A stretch of 22,279 nt of DNA from Syncephalis fuscata (taxonomy: Eukaryota; Zoopagomycota; Zoopagomycetes; Zoopagales; Piptocephalidaceae), in the NCBI GenBank assembly GCA_025786725.1, contig JAHLTZ010000143.1, positions 1 through 22,279 of the forward strand. The letters run 5' to 3'. Below, in pieces: positions 19,310-22,279 of the stretch (position 1 is its first letter; the number at the start of each line of letters is the position of its first letter). The notes beneath the pieces were generated by a model. It saw only the letters and a list, made by a program, of their open reading frames with translations. It made no database searches and was not told the origin of the DNA. The position numbers and the translations under genes are program-made.

Positions 19310-19346
19310 TTAAGTGCGGCACACTTACTGACGGCCAGGTTGCCGC
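19288..19346 (+). promoter_or_regulatory. -1 programmed frameshift signal, element B
   Basis: G GGA AAC (19288-19294) is in the gag frame and is the heptamer type known from some retroviral gag-pro junctions. After 5 nt, 19300-19309 and 19325-19334 (CCGTCAGTAA and its exact complement) make a 10-bp stem with a 15-nt loop. The gag TAA is the last three bases of the 5' arm. Loop bases GCGGCA (19316-19321) pair exactly with TGCCGC (19341-19346), which suggests an H-type pseudoknot. The pol frame is open through this region. Confidence 0.88.
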
Positions 19347-21797
19347 TAATACTCCGATACCACCCGGATTTGAGCAGTCTACACTCATTCAAGGTCGCGC
19401 TAGCTCCGGTTTAATTACAGTAGCACCCACAATCAATGGTGTTCCAGCCCATGTATTAATCGATTCTGGTGCATCCACCAACTTTATGGATATTGAATTT
19501 GCCAAGAGGGCTCAAGTACATGTTACGAAACAAGCAAATTCAACCAATGTAAAGTTGGGAAATGGTATGGAGTGCGGTGTATCTGGTACTGCTAATAAAG
19601 TGCCTATTATTTTCAATTATCTGAAAGAACAAATTGATTTTACTATTATGAAATTGGGCAACTATAATGCAGTGCTAGGTATGCCATGGTTAAGAAAACA
19701 TGAAGCGCAAGTAGATTGGAAGACCGGTGTTATTAATTCTAATTGTAATTCAGCACCCAAAAGTACATTAGAAATTATCGACAAAATTCAGCCTTCATTC
19801 ATGTCAATAGAAGAAGTCGAGCAAACAGAAGCCAATGATATGATTTTATTAGCGATGATAAAAGAAAACAAAGAAAAAAATGATACATCGTTAAATGGCC
19901 GTTACGCGCGATTGTTGGGTGAATTTGCCGATGTTGGACCAGAAGAATTACCACCTGGTTTACCACCAAAAAGAGACATTGATATATATCAATTTGGTGC
20001 CACATCAGCAGCCACCATTTCGGCCTACATACCATCTGGCAAAGAAAGAGTTAGACGAGTTGAAGAAACAGATCGATGATTTGTTAGAAAAAGGCTTTAT
20101 TAGGCCTAGTACATCACCATTTGGTGCACCTGTACTATTTGTGCGGAAGAAAGGAGGTGATTTACGTATGTGTGTGGATTACAGAATGTTAAACGCACAA
20201 ACAATTCGTGATCGTTATGCGTTGCCACTGATCGATGAATTATTCGATCAGTTACATGGGGCGAAAGTATTCTCAAAAATAGATTTGAGAAGTGGATATC
20301 ATCAAATAAGAGTAAATGAAGATGATATTCACAAAACAGCGTTTAGAACGCGCTATGGGCATTATGAGTGGACGGTGATGGGATTTGGATTGACTAATGC
20401 ACCGTCAGTATTTATGCGATTAATGCATAATGTATTTCATAAATTACTAGACAAGTGTGTAGTGGTATTTTTGGATGATATTTTAATATTTAGTAAAAAT
20501 CATACCGAACATGAGTGGCACTTACGGCAAGTGCTACAATTACTAAGAGAAAACAAATTATATGCCAAATTAAGCAAATGTGAATTTGGTAAAGATGAGG
20601 TGGAATTTTTGGGACATATTGTTAGTGGCGATGGTATAAGACCACTACACGATAAAGTAATGGCTATTGCAAATTGGCCTATACCAAACAATCTGAAAGA
20701 ACTGCGCTCTTTCCTCGGACTAACTGGCTATTATAGACGGTTTATTCGTGGATATGCTGATACTGCACGGCATTTAAGTCAATTGACTAAGAATGATGAG
20801 CCATTCACATGGGGAGATAATCAAAATACAGCATTTGACACACTACGTAATGCGATAGTTACAGCACCGGTATTGGCTATACCAAATGTTAATGCGCCAT
20901 TTATCGTTACTACGGATGCATCGGATTATGCAATTGGTGCAGTATTATCACAAATAACTGATAATAATGAACATCCTGTTGCATTTATGTCACGTATATT
21001 ACAGGCAGCCGAAAAGAATTATGCTACATACGATAAAGAAATGTTAGCTATTCTAGAAGCTACTAAGTTATGGCGCCCATATCTTAGTTATGGCCATTTC
21101 GTAATATATACTGACCATGCACCGCTTACGCGCCTGTTTAAGCAAAAGGAAATGTCATCACGCCAACGCGTTGGATTGAGCAGTTGCATCAATATGATTT
21201 TGATATCATATATAAGCCAGGCTGTGCTAATGTTGTAGCCGATGCATTATCACGACGTACATCGCCTAGTTATAACGCTATAAATGCTACAAACTCTCTT
21301 TATTCCAACAGCGTGTTTTAGCTGGTTACGATCATGATGAACACTTTACAGGTGTAAAGAATGTTCTTATGGGAGGAAGGGCTGCAGGCAATGCTGCGGC
21401 AGTTAAAATTTCGCGACATTTTCGGCTTGATGATCATGGATTAATGTACGAGTTAAAAGACATTGAACCACGATTATGCATACCAAATTACGATAATCTA
21501 TATTTGGATATACTTAATGATCATCACGATGCAGCTGCTCACTTCGGCGAAGAAAAGACTATTGCAGCAATTAAGCGTAAATATTATTGGCCTGGATTGT
21601 CCAACATGACAAAGCGTTATATTAGGTCATGTGAAGTGTGCCAACGCACTAAACACTCCCAGCAGTTACCTGGTGGACTATTGCAACCACTTCAAATTCC
21701 GGAAGGACGTTGGCGCGATATTGCAATGGATTTTATAGTGCAATTGCCACGTACTAGTAGTGGTTATGATGCTATTTTTGTTGTAGTCGACCGCTTT
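19288..21797 (+). pseudogene. pol: Element B pol polyprotein, three frame breaks, truncated by A3
   Basis: After -1 slippage the frame gives protease with DSGAST (about 19463-19480). The frame changes within an AT dinucleotide run at 19982-19990. Reverse transcriptase follows, with [16 protein letters not shown] and FLDD (about 20470-20481), then RNase H with TDAS, YDKE and YTDH. A second break at about 21161-21170 (CGCG run) occurs after SSRQ, and a third at about 21280-21303. The integrase His/Cys finger (HHDAAAHFG to CEVC) and the first catalytic Asp (MDF) are present. The frame then runs into the A3 LTR after VVVDRF. No active integrase can come from this copy. Confidence 0.92.
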
Positions 21798-22142
21798 TGT
21801 AACAAAAATTCTCCCTCATTTATTATTACCATTTTTAGACATTATGATCGGTGTTTAAACACACCGATCATCACACATGGTCCACGATGAAGTTAACACT
21901 CCGCCACCGCGTATTGTTTTATCTTTATCTTTTATCTTTATCTTTTATTTCTTTTATTTTTATTTTATTTTCTTTTATTGTTCTACTTAGATATTCCATA
22001 TACCAATAGAACAATATAAATACGCGTATGATTATGACCACAAATAAAGACATTAGTTCACTTTCAATATTCATTTTTATTTTATACATTATTGTATTGT
22101 GACTCGTAGTAACCGCAACAGTTCGCTGTATCTACGGTTACA
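21798..22142 (+). repeat. 5' LTR of A3 (345 bp)
   Basis: The ends are TGTAAC and GTTACA. It is 7 bp longer than the A1/A2 LTR, mainly through extra units in the TCTTTAT/TTTTAT tract (21925-21975), with a small deletion near 22001. The hairpin (21844-21854 with 21861-21871), TATA box (22015-22022) and AATAAA signal (22043-22048) are kept. Confidence 0.93.
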
Positions 22143-22144
22143 TA

Positions 22145-22162
22145 TGGTAGCAACGGGTAGTT
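22145..22162 (+). other. Primer binding site of A3
   Basis: The same 18 bases as in A1, A2 and B, two bases inside the LTR. Confidence 0.85.
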
Positions 22163-22199
22163 TAAACCTATCCACCTCGTTGCCTTGACTTACAGTGAT

Positions 22200-22279
22200 A
22201 TGAACCAACGACGTGGTGCGAAATACTTCGACCACGAAACAAGCCCGTCAATCTTTCGCCGACGAACTCATCCAAGATC
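22200..22279 (+). pseudogene. gag: A3 gag, 5' fragment with a one-base insertion
   Basis: It begins with the same ATG ([13 protein letters not shown]) as A1 and A2. At 22237-22239 it has AAA where A1 and A2 have AA, so the frame changes after residue 13. The remaining bases still match the family in another frame. The rest is off the window. Confidence 0.8.

Larger units (their letters stand above)
17806..21797 (+). mobile_element. Ty3/gypsy retrotransposon B, cut by A3
   Basis: This is a second family, with a short LTR (169 bp), the same primer site as family A, a 458-bp leader filled by a tandem repeat, gag, and pol in the -1 frame. It is inserted in long-repeat copy 2 after gttat (17801-17805), the likely target duplication; copy 1 has the empty site at 11466-11470. 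A3 interrupts integrase after VVVDRF, and the remainder of B is off the window. Pol has three frame breaks, more than A2, consistent with B being older than the A insertions. Confidence 0.95.
21798..22279 (+). mobile_element. Ty3/gypsy retrotransposon A3 (start only)
   Basis: This is the 5' end of a third family A element, on the plus strand and inserted into B integrase. LTR, primer site and the first gag codons are visible; the rest is off the window. The five bases before it (gcttt, 21793-21797) are the likely target duplication. Confidence 0.95.

Overview
The window comes from an AT-rich eukaryotic nuclear genome and is built almost entirely of repeats. It holds three Ty3/gypsy-type LTR retrotransposons with visible coding regions, the start of a fourth, and two copies of a long non-LTR repeat. 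TATA boxes, AATAAA signals, short intron-like segments (49 to 111 nt) with TACTAAC branch points, and a primer site fitting a eukaryotic initiator tRNA all suggest a fungus or fungus-like organism. The species cannot be named from the sequence. I see no tRNA, rRNA or CRISPR, and no convincing host protein gene.

Layout. 1-4724 (minus) is element A1, whose far LTR lies off the left edge. It sits inside a near-identical element A2 (4725-8675, minus), cutting A2 in its integrase region. A2 in turn sits in the first copy of a long repeat (8676-11470). 10624-12787 is AT-rich low-complexity DNA. 12788-14402 is a tandem duplication of an approximately 846-bp unit. 14498-14750 carries promoter-like motifs, followed by a 24-bp perfect palindrome and a 111-bp hairpin-bearing tandem repeat. 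15443-17805 is the second copy of the long repeat. Element B (17806-21797, plus), from a second Ty3/gypsy family, is inserted in that copy. B is cut in its integrase by a third A-family element, A3 (21798 to the right edge, plus).

How the parts work together. Each retroelement has the order LTR, initiator-tRNA primer site, gag (CCHC knuckle), then pol (protease, reverse transcriptase, RNase H, integrase) in the -1 frame. Both families carry a textbook -1 frameshift cassette with the same geometry: a G GGA AAN slippery heptamer, a 5-nt spacer, a perfect 10-bp stem closing a 15-nt loop, the gag stop codon as the last three bases of the 5' stem arm, and a possible pseudoknot partner downstream. 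The arm sequences differ between the families. This parallel geometry is the strongest new observation here.

The long repeat contains nested inverted repeats (31-bp outer, 24-bp inner arms) around a CAYCAR-type satellite. Candidate splice signals lie beside the inverted-repeat motifs, including a 31-nt micro-exon. Three of the four insertions have an unoccupied paralogous site in the window, which allows a relative insertion history to be proposed. Element A1, B and A3 carry single-base frame breaks, nearly all in short homopolymers or dinucleotide runs, so assembly error and true decay cannot be separated from sequence alone.
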